Origin: Sphingomonas pseudosanguinis
GTDB lineage: Bacteria > Pseudomonadota > Alphaproteobacteria > Sphingomonadales > Sphingomonadaceae
DNA length: 64,000 nucleotides
Reading direction: 5' to 3'
Assembly: GCF_014196255.1 (NCBI RefSeq)
Contig: NZ_JACIDH010000001.1
Span: 124,001 to 188,000, forward strand
Position numbers and translations under genes: made by a program. Shown here in pieces: positions 22,311 to 32,590 of this stretch. Every line of letters begins with the position of its first letter. Positions within the stretch are counted from its first letter, which is position 1. The notes beneath the pieces are model-generated. The model did no database searches and had not been told where the DNA came from. It was given only the letters and a program-made list of their open reading frames with translations.

Positions 22311-22324
22311 CCGTTGGGGGCGTG

Positions 22325-22409
22325 GGCTTCGACTTCGCTCAGCCTGAACGGGATTTGGTATCCAGACCCACATCCCAACCTCCGTTCAGGCTGAGCGAAG
22401 TCGAAGCCC
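22325..22409. repeat. Inverted pair of sphingomonad REP-like repeats
   Basis: Two copies of the dispersed repeat (core GCTGAGCGAAGTCGAAG) face each other, at 22327-22351 (minus orientation) and 22382-22406 (plus). The pair can fold into a long hairpin with a loop of about 30 bases. It lies between the terminator and the DUF885 gene. Confidence 0.85.
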
Positions 22410-22495
22410 AAGGGATGAACCCCACCACATAACCGGTTCAATTCCCGCCAAATCCCGTTACGCTGCCGCCCGAAAACCAAAACAGGGGGACAAGC

Positions 22496-24301
22496 ATGAT
22501 CGACCGGCGGCATTTCCTGGGCAGTACGGCGGCCCTCGCCATGGCGGCCGGCAGCGACGGGGTGATCGCGCAGACCATCCCTGCCACCCGCCTGACCGCG
22601 CTGTTCGATACGCTGGTTCAGGAGCAGCTCCGCCGCAGCCCCGAGAGTGCGACCAGCCTCGGCCTCGACACCGGTGCCAATGCCGATCTGCGCAGCAAGC
22701 TCTCTGACCAGTCCCCGGCGGGACTCGCGGCGGCGAAGGCGGCGACCAAGGCCGATCTGACCCGGCTCCAGGCGATCGACCCCGCCACGCTGTCGCCCGA
22801 GGAGCGGATCGATCTGGAATCGATCCTTTATACCCGCCGCTCAGCCCAGGCGGTGCAAGCGTTCGACTTCGGCGGCAGCTCCTATGGCCCCAGCCCCTAT
22901 GTCGTCTCGCAGCTGTCGGGCGCGTATCAGTCGGTCCCCGACTTCCTCGACACCAAACACAAGATCGCCAGCGCGGGCGACGCCGATGCCTATCTGATGC
23001 GGCTGCGCGCCTTTGTACGACAGATGGACGCACAGACCGAGCGGATGCGGCATGACGCCGGGCAGGGCGTGGTGCCACCCGACTTCATCCTCGACCTGAC
23101 CATCGAACAGATGGGCAAGACCCGCCAGCCCGCCGCCGAAGCGCTCGTCGTTCAGTCGCTCGCCCGTCGCGCCGCCGAAAAGGGGTTGGGCGATCGCTAT
23201 GCCCGGCAGGCGGCGACCATCTATGAGGCGGAGGTCCTGCCCGCGCTCGACCGGCAGCTGGCCTATGCGAAGCAACTGCGAACCAAGGCGACGCATGACG
23301 CCGGCGTCTGGAAGCTGCGCGAGGGCGCGGCCTATTATCCGGTCGCGCTCAAGGCCAATACGACGACCAGCTTCTCGCCCGACGAGGTGCATCGTTTCGG
23401 CCGCGATCAGGCGGCGATGCTGTCCGCGCGGCTCGACGCGCTGTTGAAGAAGCAGGGCTATACCAAGGGCACGGTGGGTCAGCGCATGGCCGCGCTCTAC
23501 AAGAACCCCGACCAGCTCTACCCCAATACCGACGAGGGAAAGCGCGCCGCCATCGCCTATTGCAACGCCCGGCTCGACGCGATCCGCACCCGCCTGCCGC
23601 AGGTGTTCGAGCGTATCCCGCCTTACGGCTTCGAGGTGCGCCGCGTGCCGCCCCAGACCGAGGCGGGCGCGGCGGCGGCCTTCGCGCAGGCTCCGGCGAT
23701 CGACGGCTCGCGTCCCGGCCTGGTCTATTTCAACCTGAAGGACAGCGCCGACTGGCCCAAATTCTGCCTGGCGACGACCGTCTATCACGAAGGGCTGCCC
23801 GGCCATCAGATGGAGAGCGGCCTCGCGCTGTCGAACACGCGCCTGCCGCTGATCCGCAAGATCAACGGCTTTTCGGGCTATGGTGAGGGCTGGGCGCTTT
23901 ATGCCGAGCAGCTGGCGGATGAGATCGGCATGTATGATGATGATCCGCTGGGGCAGCTGGGATACCTCAAGTTCCTGCTGTTCCGCGCCAATCGCTGCGT
24001 CGTCGATACCGGGCTGCATCACCTGCGCTGGACCCGCGAACAGGCGATCCGCCATTTCGTCGAAGCGGAGGGTGAGGCCGAGGGCTTCGCCACCCGCGAG
24101 GTGGAGCGTTACTGCGTCAATCCGGGCCAGGCGGCGAGCTACAAGCTGGGCCATTCGGTGTTCGTCGACATTCGTGACCTGGCGAAGAAGCGACAGGGCG
24201 ACCGCTTCGACCTGAGGGCGTTCCACACCGCCGTGCTGCGCCACGGCCGCGTGCCGCTCGACGTGCTGCGCCGGATCGGAGAGGACTGGGCGCGGGCTTG
24301 A
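22496..24301 (+). CDS. DUF885 family exported peptidase-like protein
   Basis: The 601-residue product starts with a twin-arginine-like signal (DRRHFLGSTAALAMAAG), suggesting export in folded form. The C-terminal half contains YHEGLPGHQME (around residue 431), the HExxxxH-type zinc motif of DUF885 proteins, which are treated as probable metallopeptidases. A downstream GYGEGWALYAEQLADE segment supplies further conserved acidic residues. AGGGGGA precedes the ATG. It is followed on the same strand by a TonB-like gene 46 bases later. Confidence 0.85.
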   Translation: MIDRRHFLGSTAALAMAAGSDGVIAQTIPATRLTALFDTLVQEQLRRSPESATSLGLDTGANADLRSKLSDQSPAGLAAAKAATKADLTRLQAIDPATLSPEERIDLESILYTRRSAQAVQAFDFGGSSYGPSPYVVSQLSGAYQSVPDFLDTKHKIASAGDADAYLMRLRAFVRQMDAQTERMRHDAGQGVVPPDFILDLTIEQMGKTRQPAAEALVVQSLARRAAEKGLGDRYARQAATIYEAEVLPALDRQLAYAKQLRTKATHDAGVWKLREGAAYYPVALKANTTTSFSPDEVHRFGRDQAAMLSARLDALLKKQGYTKGTVGQRMAALYKNPDQLYPNTDEGKRAAIAYCNARLDAIRTRLPQVFERIPPYGFEVRRVPPQTEAGAAAAFAQAPAIDGSRPGLVYFNLKDSADWPKFCLATTVYHEGLPGHQMESGLALSNTRLPLIRKINGFSGYGEGWALYAEQLADEIGMYDDDPLGQLGYLKFLLFRANRCVVDTGLHHLRWTREQAIRHFVEAEGEAEGFATREVERYCVNPGQAASYKLGHSVFVDIRDLAKKRQGDRFDLRAFHTAVLRHGRVPLDVLRRIGEDWARA

Positions 24302-24346
24302 CCTGAATCAGCATCGCGGTGATCTTCGGGTCGGGAGAACATCGCG

Positions 24347-25156
24347 ATGCAGGGCAGGCTTTTGGTCCGGCAGGATAGGGGGCGGCGACGCACGGCCATC
24401 ACGGCCACGGCGACAGTGCATGTCGCGATCCTGGCGCTCCTGCTTTGGGGACCACCGCATCGCGCGATCGAGGGGCCGGAGCGACCCGCGCTGACGCTGT
24501 TCGATGTGCCGCGACCACCCGATCCGCCGCCGGTTCCGGTTCCACCGCCGCCGATCACGCCGCAGCCGGTGACGCGGGAGGGCACCGTCATCCGCCCGAC
24601 CGCCGGCGGCGGGTCGCCCCGCCCGATGCGCGCGCCGGCCGCCACGCAAGCGGCTCCGGCCGCAGCCAGTCCGGCGCGGTTCGACCGCGTCGATCTGCCC
24701 GCGCCCGCCGCCGACATCAGCGCCGACCTGCCTTTGCGGGTTGGCACGGCCGCCTCCGACGGGCGCGGGGCCGGTATCGCCAGTGGTCAGGGGACCGGCG
24801 GCGAGGGACGCGGCACCGGTAACGGGCGGGGCGATGGCGATGGACCCGGGGCGGGACGGCTACGCTTCGCGCTGGCCGAATGGATCGAAAAGCCGCCTCA
24901 GTCCATGATCGACGAAGCCTTTCCGAAGATGGCCCGGTTCGGCGGGGTGAGTGGGGTGGCGGTTCTGCTGTGCGTCGTGCCCAAACCCGGCCGCCCCAAA
25001 AGCTGTTCGATCGCGGCGGAGCGGCCCAGGGGGCGGGGCTTCGGCCCGGCGGCCTTGGGGCTGTACCCCAATTTCCGCATCCGCCCGGTGATGAAGGGGG
25101 AGGAGGTGATTCAGGCCGAAGTGCTGGTGCCCGTGACCTTCACCATCCACAAATAG
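24347..25156 (+). CDS. TonB-like energy-transducing protein
   Basis: The 269-residue product has the TonB layout: a short cytoplasmic start, one membrane helix (about 18-36), a proline-rich stretch (PPDPPPVPVPPPP, about 54-68), a glycine-rich spacer (about 138-165), and a C-terminal TonB-type domain (about 195-269, ending VLVPVTFTIHK). TonB proteins link inner-membrane proton motive force to outer-membrane receptors. No exbB/exbD lies nearby, so it may be an accessory TonB serving the many receptors of this genome. It is convergent with purK. Confidence 0.8.
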   Translation: MQGRLLVRQDRGRRRTAITATATVHVAILALLLWGPPHRAIEGPERPALTLFDVPRPPDPPPVPVPPPPITPQPVTREGTVIRPTAGGGSPRPMRAPAATQAAPAAASPARFDRVDLPAPAADISADLPLRVGTAASDGRGAGIASGQGTGGEGRGTGNGRGDGDGPGAGRLRFALAEWIEKPPQSMIDEAFPKMARFGGVSGVAVLLCVVPKPGRPKSCSIAAERPRGRGFGPAALGLYPNFRIRPVMKGEEVIQAEVLVPVTFTIHK

Positions 25157-25159
25157 GCG

Positions 25160-26224
25160 TCAGCGCGCGACGCGCGTGACATGCCCCATCTTGCGCCCCG
25201 GCCGCGCCTCGGCCTTGCCATATAAATGCAGATGCGTGCCCTTCTCGCCGAGCGCGCCTTCCCAGGCGTCGTCGCCGATCAGATTCTCCATCTCGACCCG
25301 TGCGCCCGTCAGCGACGTATCGCCCAGCGGCAGGCCGCAGATCGCGCGGATGTGATTCTCGAACTGCGAGGTTTCGGCGCCCTCGATCGTCCAGTGGCCC
25401 GAATTATGGACGCGCGGCGCCATTTCGTTGAAGACGGGGCCGTTCTCGGTCGCGAAGAACTCGCAGGCCAGCACGCCGACATAGCCCAGTTCCTCGGCGA
25501 TGCGGATCGCGAGCGCGGTCGCCTCCTCGGCCTGGGCGGCGATCTCCGCAGGCGCGGGCAGGGTCGAGGTGCGCAGGATCGCGTCGCGGTGGACGTTGTG
25601 CGGCGGGTCGTAGCGGACCGTCTTGCCGTCTTCGCCGCGCGCGATCAGGATCGAGAATTCGTGGGTGAAGTGGATGAACCCCTCCAGCACCGCAGGTCCG
25701 CCGATCGCCTCGAATGCGGCGGGCGCGTCGGCGATGTCGCGGATCAGCGCCTGCCCCTTGCCGTCATAGCCGAAGCGCGTGGTCTTCAGGATGGCGGGGC
25801 AGCCGATCCGCTCCAGCGCGGCGGTCAGATCGGCGGCGCAGTTTACCTCGGCCCAGGGGGCGGGGCGGCCGCCAACCTTTTCGACGAAGCTCTTCTCGGC
25901 GATCCGGTCCTGCGCGACGCGAAGCGCGGCCGGCGCGGGGTGGACCGGCAACCGCTCGGCCAGCCATTCGACCGGCGTCACATCGACATTCTCAAACTCA
26001 TAGGTCACGACGTCGCACGCGGCGGCGAAGTCGGCCAGCACGACCGTGTTGTGATAGTCGGCGCGGGTCAGCGAGGACGCGGTCTGCGCCGCGACGCTTT
26101 CTTCATCGGGGGCGAGCACATGGGTGCGATAGCCCAGTTGCGCGGCGGCCACCGCCAGCATCCGGCCCAGCTGGCCGCCGCCCAGAATCCCGATCGTCGA
26201 ACCCGGCTTCAACATGCGGCTCAC
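25160..26224 (-). CDS. purK: 5-(carboxyamino)imidazole ribonucleotide synthase
   Basis: PurK carboxylates aminoimidazole ribonucleotide with ATP and bicarbonate. The 354-residue ATP-grasp protein starts with the phosphate-binding [17 protein letters not shown] and contains [21 protein letters not shown] and [19 protein letters not shown], all typical. The start is a GTG whose last bases overlap the purE stop (GTGA), giving translational coupling; an ATG three codons later is possible. purE-purK form an operon. Confidence 0.97.
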   Translation of the reverse strand: MSRMLKPGSTIGILGGGQLGRMLAVAAAQLGYRTHVLAPDEESVAAQTASSLTRADYHNTVVLADFAAACDVVTYEFENVDVTPVEWLAERLPVHPAPAALRVAQDRIAEKSFVEKVGGRPAPWAEVNCAADLTAALERIGCPAILKTTRFGYDGKGQALIRDIADAPAAFEAIGGPAVLEGFIHFTHEFSILIARGEDGKTVRYDPPHNVHRDAILRTSTLPAPAEIAAQAEEATALAIRIAEELGYVGVLACEFFATENGPVFNEMAPRVHNSGHWTIEGAETSQFENHIRAICGLPLGDTSLTGARVEMENLIGDDAWEGALGEKGTHLHLYGKAEARPGRKMGHVTRVAR

Positions 26225-26700
26225 CCTTGCGGATCGTTGGCGACGCTGTCGGTCTGGCGCTGACGCCAGTCCTTCAGCCGTTCGGCGAGGCCCTCGTCGG
26301 ACAGCGACAGGATCGAGGCGGCGAGCAGGCCGGCGTTGATCGCCCCCGCCTTGCCGATGGCGAGCGTCCCGACCGGGATGCCGCCGGGCATCTGGACGAT
26401 CGACAGCAGGCTATCCATGCCCTTCAACGCCTTGGATTCGACCGGCACGCCCAACACCGGCAGATGCGTCATCGAGGCGGCCATGCCCGGCAGATGCGCG
26501 GCACCACCGGCGCCCGCGATGATGACCTTGATCCCGCGATCGGCGGCACCCGTGGCATAATCATACAGGCGCTGCGGCGTGCGATGCGCGGAGACGACGC
26601 GGGTCTCATGCGCCACACCCAGCGCATCGAGCGTCTCGGCGGCATGCCGCATGGTTTCCCAGTCCGACGTGGACCCCATGATGATTCCAACCGAAACCAT
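26221..26700 (-). CDS. purE: 5-(carboxyamino)imidazole ribonucleotide mutase
   Basis: PurE moves the carboxyl group made by PurK to carbon 4 of the imidazole ring, completing CAIR. The 159-residue product has the class I signatures [28 protein letters not shown] and [12 protein letters not shown]. It overlaps purK by four bases and is the first gene of the pair. Confidence 0.97.
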   Translation of the reverse strand: MVSVGIIMGSTSDWETMRHAAETLDALGVAHETRVVSAHRTPQRLYDYATGAADRGIKVIIAGAGGAAHLPGMAASMTHLPVLGVPVESKALKGMDSLLSIVQMPGGIPVGTLAIGKAGAINAGLLAASILSLSDEGLAERLKDWRQRQTDSVANDPQG

Positions 26701-26802
26701 ATCCGCTGTTCCGCCTTGCCCCTGTGGCCCCGGTGCCGAGGGAAGCGCGCTGACTAGCGGGACGAGGCGAGGGGGGCAACCTATCTATACGTCACCCGTC
26801 CC

Positions 26803-27357
26803 CTATTTCAGCGCGCCACGCAGCGCGGGGATGGACCGCCCCGCGGGCGTGCCGTCGAACTTCCCCGAATAGGTCGGATCGACCGCCCAGCGTCCGCCCT
26901 CCTCGCGCAGCACCACGGCGGTGCGAAATTGGGCGTTGGGAGAGGATACGTCGTAGATCAGGCCGATCCGCTGCCGCTGACCATCGGGCGGAACAATGCC
27001 TGCGGCGACCAGCGCGTCACAGCTATAGACCTCGGTGTCGTCGACCCCCATCGTCATCAATCGCTGACGCTCGATCGTCACGCCGCACTGACCCGCGGAC
27101 AGGCCGTGATTTTCGATGATCCTGAACCCCGAGAGCGTTACCCGGTGCTTGTCGGTCAGCGTGATCGTCACAGGCTTGCCGTCGGGCGTGCCCGGCGGTG
27201 TCGTGGTAGGAGAGGGTGAGGGCACCGCCGGAACCGAGGCGCCAGGGGCCGCGCCATTGTCGGGCTCGGCCGGAACCGATCGCGCGGGCGCTCCGCAGGC
27301 GAGGAGCAGCAAGGCGGCTGGCAAGCCGATGGTCGGGTGGGGGCGCATCGTCGTCAT
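26803..27357 (-). CDS. Putative lipoprotein, hypothetical
   Basis: The 184-residue product has a lipoprotein signal (LPAALLLLACGAP), with the lipobox cysteine near residue 21. It is followed by a low-complexity proline/threonine/serine linker and a compact domain of about 110 residues containing two cysteines (GQCGVTIE, VYSCDALV). It resembles unnamed sphingomonad lipoproteins. It lies about 100 bases upstream of purE on the same strand but with its own start region. Function unknown. Confidence 0.7.
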   Translation of the reverse strand: MTTMRPHPTIGLPAALLLLACGAPARSVPAEPDNGAAPGASVPAVPSPSPTTTPPGTPDGKPVTITLTDKHRVTLSGFRIIENHGLSAGQCGVTIERQRLMTMGVDDTEVYSCDALVAAGIVPPDGQRQRIGLIYDVSSPNAQFRTAVVLREEGGRWAVDPTYSGKFDGTPAGRSIPALRGALK

Positions 27358-27487
27358 GGCGCGCTGCCTGTCAAGATAACGGGAACAGACGTGGAGACTG
27401 CACGATCCGTGGCGTGGATCAAGCCTTGGCCGATGGGCGCGACCGACCCATCGGCCAGGCGATGGGTCGGCCTTATGTCGGGATCGC

Positions 27488-28174
27488 TCAGCGCTCCGAC
27501 AGGTAATAGCGGTCGGTCGGCGTCAGGTCGTCGGCCAGTTCATAGACGATCGGCTGGCCGGTCGGGATTTCGAGACCCGTGATCTCGTCGTCCGGAATGT
27601 TCGACAGATGCTTGACCAGCGCGCGGAGCGAGTTGCCGTGCGCCGAGATCAGCACGCGGTTGCCGTCGCGCAGGGCGGGGGCGATACGCTCGTCCCAATA
27701 GGGTAGGACGCGCTCGATCGTGTCCTTCAGGCTTTCGGTGGCGGGCACCGGGATGCCGGCATAACGACGGTCGTTCGACAGGTCGAACTCTCCACCCGCC
27801 TCGGCCGGGGGTGGGGGCACGTCGAAGCTGCGGCGCCAGATCTTGACCTGCTCGTCGCCATGTTTGGCCGCCGTCTCCGCCTTGTCGAGGCCGGTCAGCC
27901 CGCCATAATGGCGCTCGTTCAGTCGCCAATGCTTCTCGGTCGGCAGCCACAGGCGACTCATCACTTCGAGCGCGAGATTAAGCGTCTTGATCGCGCGGGT
28001 CTGAAGGCTGGTGAAGGTCAGGTCGAAGTCGAGGCCCTTCTCGGCCATCAGCGCACCCGCCGCACGCGCCTCGGCCGCGCCTTGAGCGGTGACGTCGACA
28101 TCCCACCAGCCGGTGAAGCGATTCTCCAGATTCCAGGCGGACTGGCCGTGGCGGATCAGGACGAGCTGGGGCAT
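27488..28174 (-). CDS. gpmA: 2,3-bisphosphoglycerate-dependent phosphoglycerate mutase
   Basis: This glycolytic enzyme interconverts 3- and 2-phosphoglycerate through a phosphohistidine. The 228-residue product has the RHGQSAWN motif (catalytic H9), [30 protein letters not shown] and the second histidine in [21 protein letters not shown] stands seven bases before the ATG, a strong ribosome-binding site. Confidence 0.96.
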   Translation of the reverse strand: MPQLVLIRHGQSAWNLENRFTGWWDVDVTAQGAAEARAAGALMAEKGLDFDLTFTSLQTRAIKTLNLALEVMSRLWLPTEKHWRLNERHYGGLTGLDKAETAAKHGDEQVKIWRRSFDVPPPPAEAGGEFDLSNDRRYAGIPVPATESLKDTIERVLPYWDERIAPALRDGNRVLISAHGNSLRALVKHLSNIPDDEITGLEIPTGQPIVYELADDLTPTDRYYLSER

Positions 28175-28231
28175 GGAAACTCCTTCAATGTGATGACGCC
28201 CGCATAGAGAAGCGGGGCGGCGGGGTCGAGG

Positions 28232-28456
28232 TCAGCCGCGAAAACGGGTCTGGTTGGATGCGGGATTGGCCTTCAGCACGCGGCCCATGCGCGTCGGCCG
28301 GTCGAGCAGCTCGCCGCCGCAATCGGGGCAGGTCTCGTCCAGGTCATCGGCGCATTCGGCGCAGAAGGTGGTCTCCAGCGAACAGATGAACGCGCCGCCC
28401 TGCGACGGCGGCAGGTCCGCGCCGCAGCGCTCGCAATCGGGGCGCATCTCCAGCAT
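28232..28456 (-). CDS. DUF1272 zinc-ribbon-like protein
   Basis: The 74-residue product has paired cysteines (CERCGADLP, CAECADDLDETCPDCGGEL) in the pattern of DUF1272, small proteins predicted to bind zinc. It overlaps the glmM stop by one base (TGATG), so it is translated by coupling with glmM. Function unknown. Confidence 0.85.
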   Translation of the reverse strand: MLEMRPDCERCGADLPPSQGGAFICSLETTFCAECADDLDETCPDCGGELLDRPTRMGRVLKANPASNQTRFRG

Positions 28457-29796
28457 CAGGCGGCCACCTCGCGCACCACGTCGCAGATGCGGTCGACCAG
28501 CGTCTCGACCTGACGCTGGTCCTCGCCCTCGGCCATCACGCGGATGACGGGCTCGGTGCCCGACGGGCGGATGACCAGGCGGCCGCGCCCGGCCAGTTCG
28601 GCCTCGGCGGCGGCGATGACGCCCTGTACCTTCTCATGTTCCAGCGGCTTGCCACCCGCGAAGCGGACATTCTTGAGCAGCTGGGGGAGGGGATCGAAGC
28701 GGTGCAACACCTCGCTGGCGGGCGCGCCGGCGCGCTTGAGTTCGGCCAGCACCTGGAGGGCGGCGACCAAGCCGTCGCCGGTGCGGGCATAGTCGGACAG
28801 GATGATATGCCCGGACTGCTCGCCGCCGACATTATAGCCGCGCGTGCGCATCGCCTCCAGCACATGGCGGTCGCCGACCTTGGTGCGGACGAGGCCCAAC
28901 CCTTGCGCGGCCAGATGCCGCTCCAGTCCCAGATTGGACATGACGGTGGCGACCAGGCCGCCGCCGGCCAGCCGACCCTCGCGCGCATAGCTGGTGGCGA
29001 TCGTCGCCATCAACTGGTCGCCATCGACGACCATGCCCTTTTCGTCGACGATGATCAGCCGGTCGGCGTCGCCGTCCAGCGCGATGCCGATGTCCGCGCC
29101 GCTCGCCACGACGGTCTCGGCCAGTGTCTGCGGCGCGGTCGAGCCGACGCCGTCATTGATGTTGGTGCCATTGGGGGTCACGCCGATCGCGACGACATCC
29201 GCGCCCAGCTCCCACAAGGCGGCCGGCGCAACCTTGTAGGCGGCGCCGTTCGCGCAGTCGATCACGACCCGCAGGCCGTCGAGGCGCAGCGACTGCGGAA
29301 AGGTCGACTTGGCGAAGTGGATATAGCGGCCGGCGGCATCCTCGACCCGGCGCGCGCGGCCGATCTTGCCCGAGGCGACCAGCGGCACCTTCTCCTCGAT
29401 CAGCGTCTCGATCGATTCCTCGGCCTCGTCGGACAGCTTGTAGCCATCGGGACCGAACAGCTTGATGCCGTTATCGGCGAAGGGATTGTGGCTGGCCGAG
29501 ATCATCACGCCGATATCGGCGCGCATCGAATGGGTCAGCATCGCGACCGCCGGCGTGGGCAGCGGACCGACCATCACCACGTCCATGCCGACGCTGGTGA
29601 AGCCCGCGACCAGCGCGGATTCGAGCATGTATCCCGACAGGCGCGTGTCCTTGCCGATCACCACGCGGTGGCGGTGATCGCCGCGCAGGAAATAGGCGCC
29701 GGCCGCCATGCCGACCTTCATCGCCATCTCGGCGGTCATCACCGCGCCATTGGTCGCACCGCGAATGCCATCGGTGCCGAAATATTTTCTTGCCAT
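28456..29796 (-). CDS. glmM: Phosphoglucosamine mutase
   Basis: GlmM converts glucosamine-6-phosphate to glucosamine-1-phosphate for peptidoglycan and LPS precursors. The 446-residue protein starts [13 protein letters not shown], has the phosphoserine loop [11 protein letters not shown] (active serine S102), the magnesium loop ALDGDADR and the phosphate-binding [11 protein letters not shown] near the end. The start at 29796 is chosen because it gives the family's standard N-terminus; an upstream in-frame ATG adds 14 unrelated residues. Confidence 0.97.
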   Translation of the reverse strand: MARKYFGTDGIRGATNGAVMTAEMAMKVGMAAGAYFLRGDHRHRVVIGKDTRLSGYMLESALVAGFTSVGMDVVMVGPLPTPAVAMLTHSMRADIGVMISASHNPFADNGIKLFGPDGYKLSDEAEESIETLIEEKVPLVASGKIGRARRVEDAAGRYIHFAKSTFPQSLRLDGLRVVIDCANGAAYKVAPAALWELGADVVAIGVTPNGTNINDGVGSTAPQTLAETVVASGADIGIALDGDADRLIIVDEKGMVVDGDQLMATIATSYAREGRLAGGGLVATVMSNLGLERHLAAQGLGLVRTKVGDRHVLEAMRTRGYNVGGEQSGHIILSDYARTGDGLVAALQVLAELKRAGAPASEVLHRFDPLPQLLKNVRFAGGKPLEHEKVQGVIAAAEAELAGRGRLVIRPSGTEPVIRVMAEGEDQRQVETLVDRICDVVREVAA

Positions 29797-29934
29797 ACAG
29801 CCGGGTCCCTGCCGGATTAGGAGCGAGGCGCCATACACGCCCCTGGATGGTTACGTCCTTAGCGCGGGGTGGCGCAAAGCTCAAAGAACCGAACCGTCCC
29901 AAAACAATATGCCCGAACCCAAGGTGGAATTGTC

Positions 29935-31179
29935 ATGTCGCGTGCCACGCTGATCCTCCTGAGCCTTGCCGCGGGGCTGATCGCCGGGGTTGCGGTCGCG
30001 AGCTTCGCGCCCGGCGGGGCCGAGACCGTCGTCGCGGTGGCGCGGCCGATCGGTACATTGTGGCTCAACGGGTTGCAGATGACGGTCATCCCGCTGGTCG
30101 TCACGCTGCTGATCACCGGGGTCGCGGCGACCGCGCAGGCGGCGCAGGCCGGGCGGATCGCGGGGCGGGCGATCATGACCTTCCTGTCGCTCGACGCGCT
30201 GACCGCCAGCATGGCCGCGCTCGTCACGCCGATCCTGCTGAGTCTCGCCCCCATGCCGCGCGCGGCGGGCCAGGCGCTGCGCGCCGCGCTGGGCCATGCC
30301 GAGCCGGTCGCGCCGTCGCCGCCGATCGCCGAGTTCGTCACCAATATCGTGCCGACCAACATCTTCGCGGCGGCGGCCAACAATGCGCTGTTGTCGCTGA
30401 TCCTGTTCACCCTGGCCTTCGCCTTCGCCATTACCCGGATCGAGGGGGAGGCGCGCGACCTGCTGCTGCGTGTGTTCACCGCGATCCGCGACGCGATGCT
30501 GGTCCTGATCGGCTGGGTATTGTGGCTGGCGCCGCTGGGGGTGTTCGCGCTGGCGCTGGTCGTGGGGGCGAGTGCCGGCGGCGCGGCGTTCGGGGCGCTG
30601 GCGCATTATATCGCGATCATCGCCAGCGTCGGCGTCGTCGTCATGCTGATGGCGTACGGCGTGGCGGCCATCCTGGGCCGGACCGCGCCCGCCCGCTTCG
30701 CCCGTGCGCTGGCCCCGGCCCAGGCGGTCGCCGTCTCGACGCAAAGCTCGCTCGCCAGCCTGCCGGCGATGATCGAGGGGACCCGGGCCTTGCGCATCGC
30801 GCCGGAGACCGCCGGGCTGGTCCTGCCCATGGCGGTCGCGATGTTCCGCGCGACCCAGCCGGCGATGAACGTCGCGGTCTCGCTCTACATCGCACACTGG
30901 TTCGGGATCGCGCCCGACCTGACCTCGGTCGCGGCCGCCGTGGTGGTGGCGATCCTGGTATCGCTGGGCTCGGCGAGCCTGCCGTCGCAGATCACCTTCT
31001 TCGCCTCGATCGCGCCGGTCTGCGTCGCGCTGGGGGTGCCCGCCGCGCCTTTGGGTCTGCTGATCGCGGTGGAGACGATTCCGGACATTTTCCGGACCCT
31101 GGGCAATGTCAGCATGGACCTTGCCGCCACCGCGACCGTTTCGCGGTGGAGCGGCACAACCGGCAAGGACGTCCCATGA
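29935..31179 (+). CDS. Dicarboxylate/amino acid:cation symporter (DAACS family)
   Basis: A 414-residue inner-membrane secondary transporter of the glutamate/aspartate/C4-dicarboxylate family. Several transmembrane helices are visible. The re-entrant serine-rich loop appears as VSTQSSLASLPAM, and helix 7-8 motifs as MFRATQPAMNVAVSLYIAH and VSLGSASLPSQ. AAGGTGG precedes the ATG. It overlaps the aldo/keto reductase by four bases (ATGA). The substrate cannot be set from sequence. Confidence 0.9.
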   Translation: MSRATLILLSLAAGLIAGVAVASFAPGGAETVVAVARPIGTLWLNGLQMTVIPLVVTLLITGVAATAQAAQAGRIAGRAIMTFLSLDALTASMAALVTPILLSLAPMPRAAGQALRAALGHAEPVAPSPPIAEFVTNIVPTNIFAAAANNALLSLILFTLAFAFAITRIEGEARDLLLRVFTAIRDAMLVLIGWVLWLAPLGVFALALVVGASAGGAAFGALAHYIAIIASVGVVVMLMAYGVAAILGRTAPARFARALAPAQAVAVSTQSSLASLPAMIEGTRALRIAPETAGLVLPMAVAMFRATQPAMNVAVSLYIAHWFGIAPDLTSVAAAVVVAILVSLGSASLPSQITFFASIAPVCVALGVPAAPLGLLIAVETIPDIFRTLGNVSMDLAATATVSRWSGTTGKDVP

Positions 31180-32168
31180 AATATCGCACGCTAGGCCCCG
31201 AGTTCGAGGTTTCCGCATTGGGCCTCGGCTGCATGCCGATGGCCGGTATCGGCCGGAACATGTATGGCGAGGCGAGCGAGGCGGAGAGCATCGCGACCAT
31301 CCACCGCGCGATCGAGCTGGGCGTGACCCTGTTCGACACCGCCGAAATCTATGGCCCGCTGGTCAATGAGGAACTGGTCGGGCGCGCCATTCGCGGCAAG
31401 CGCGATGCGGTCGTCATCGCGACCAAATTCGGCTTTCGCTATGACGAGAACGGGATGACGGGTGTCGACTCCACCCCCGCCAATGTCCAGCGTTCGTGCG
31501 AAGGCTCGCTCAAGCGGCTGGGCGTCGAGACGATCGACCTGTTCTACCAGCACCGCGTCGACCCTAATGTCCCCATCGAGGACACGGTCGGCGCGATGGG
31601 GCGGCTGGTCGAGCAGGGGAAGGTGCGTCGGCTGGGCCTGTCCGAGGCGAGCGCCGAGACGATCCGCCGCGCCGCCGCCGTCCACCCGATCGCTGCGGTG
31701 CAGTCCGAATATTCGCTGTGGGAACGCGATATCGAAGCCGACATCCTGCCGGTGGTACGCGAGCTGGGCATCGGCTTCGTGCCGTACAGCCCGCTGGGAC
31801 GCGGGTTCCTCACGGGGCAGATCACGAAGCGCGAGGATTTGCCCGAGGGCGATTACCGCCGCAACGACCCGCGCTACTCGGAAGAGAATTTCGACCGTAA
31901 TATGAAGGTGGTCGAGGTGGTGAGGCAGATCGCCGCCGCGCATGACGCGAGTGCCGCGCAGGTGGCGCTGGCATGGCTGTTGGCGCAAGGCGACGACATC
32001 GTGCCGATCCCGGGCTCCAAGCGGCGCGTGACGCTGGAGGATTCGATGAAGGCGGCGGATCTGGTACTGTCGGCGGAGGAACTGGCCCGGCTCGACGAAG
32101 CCTCGCCGCGTGGCGGTACGGCGGGTCCGCGTTATGGCGAGCGGGCGATGGCGATGACGCGGCTCTGA
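31176..32168 (+). CDS. Aldo/keto reductase
   Basis: A 330-residue NADPH-dependent oxidoreductase with a TIM-barrel. The catalytic tetrad is visible as D54, Y59 (TLFDTAEIYG), K85 (IATKFGF) and H127 (YQHRVD). The cofactor-binding end reads PIPGSKRRVTLEDSM. It resembles the AKR subfamily acting on general aldehydes. It is translationally coupled with the upstream symporter. Confidence 0.93.
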   Translation: MKYRTLGPEFEVSALGLGCMPMAGIGRNMYGEASEAESIATIHRAIELGVTLFDTAEIYGPLVNEELVGRAIRGKRDAVVIATKFGFRYDENGMTGVDSTPANVQRSCEGSLKRLGVETIDLFYQHRVDPNVPIEDTVGAMGRLVEQGKVRRLGLSEASAETIRRAAAVHPIAAVQSEYSLWERDIEADILPVVRELGIGFVPYSPLGRGFLTGQITKREDLPEGDYRRNDPRYSEENFDRNMKVVEVVRQIAAAHDASAAQVALAWLLAQGDDIVPIPGSKRRVTLEDSMKAADLVLSAEELARLDEASPRGGTAGPRYGERAMAMTRL

Positions 32169-32185
32169 GCCAGGCGTCCCCAACT

Positions 32186-32534
32186 CCGTTCAGGCTGAGC
32201 GAGGTCGAGGCCCACGCACCGGACTTTCCGCGAGTGGCATCCCGTGCACTTCGACTTCGCTCAGTGCGAATGGAGGCAGGGTGTTTCGCGCGGAGACGCG
32301 GAGACGCGGAGGGGGGCGTATCCAGCCGCCAGGCTGGCTTAACATAACAGCGGTGAGGCAAAGCGGAACGGTGAATTGCGCGAGTGCGCCGAAGCGCATC
32401 CGAACCTCTCTGCGCCTCCGCGTCTCCGCGCGAACAAAAATCTTCGCGTCTTCGCGTCTTCGCGTCTTCGCGAGATCGAATCCCATCCGCGCAAAGTCAG
32501 GCGGGTAAGCTTCGACTTCGCTCAGCCTGAACGG
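32186..32534. repeat. Repeat-rich gap: three REP-like copies plus an 8-base tandem array
   Basis: The 422-base gap after the aldo/keto reductase holds REP-like copies at 32186-32210, 32249-32273 and 32510-32534. It also holds a second repeat family (GCGGAGACGCGGAG, near 32290) whose inverted copy is CTCCGCGTCTCCGCGCG near 32415. An exact tandem array of TCTTCGCG occurs four times at 32441-32472. I see no gene in it. Confidence 0.8.
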
Positions 32535-32590
32535 TGGTCGGGGTAGGAGAAAGGGGTGGTCCGGCACGCGCCCCGACCGCCCGGACCCCA

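Noticed and set aside
29790..32168. A single 792-codon frame covering symporter and reductase region
   Set aside because: Only the part from 31176 encodes the aldo/keto reductase; the preceding part is out of frame with the real symporter gene and has shadow composition.
32441..32472. Origin iterons
   Set aside because: The tandem 8-base array has no adjacent replication gene or AT-rich unwinding region and lies among REP-like repeats.
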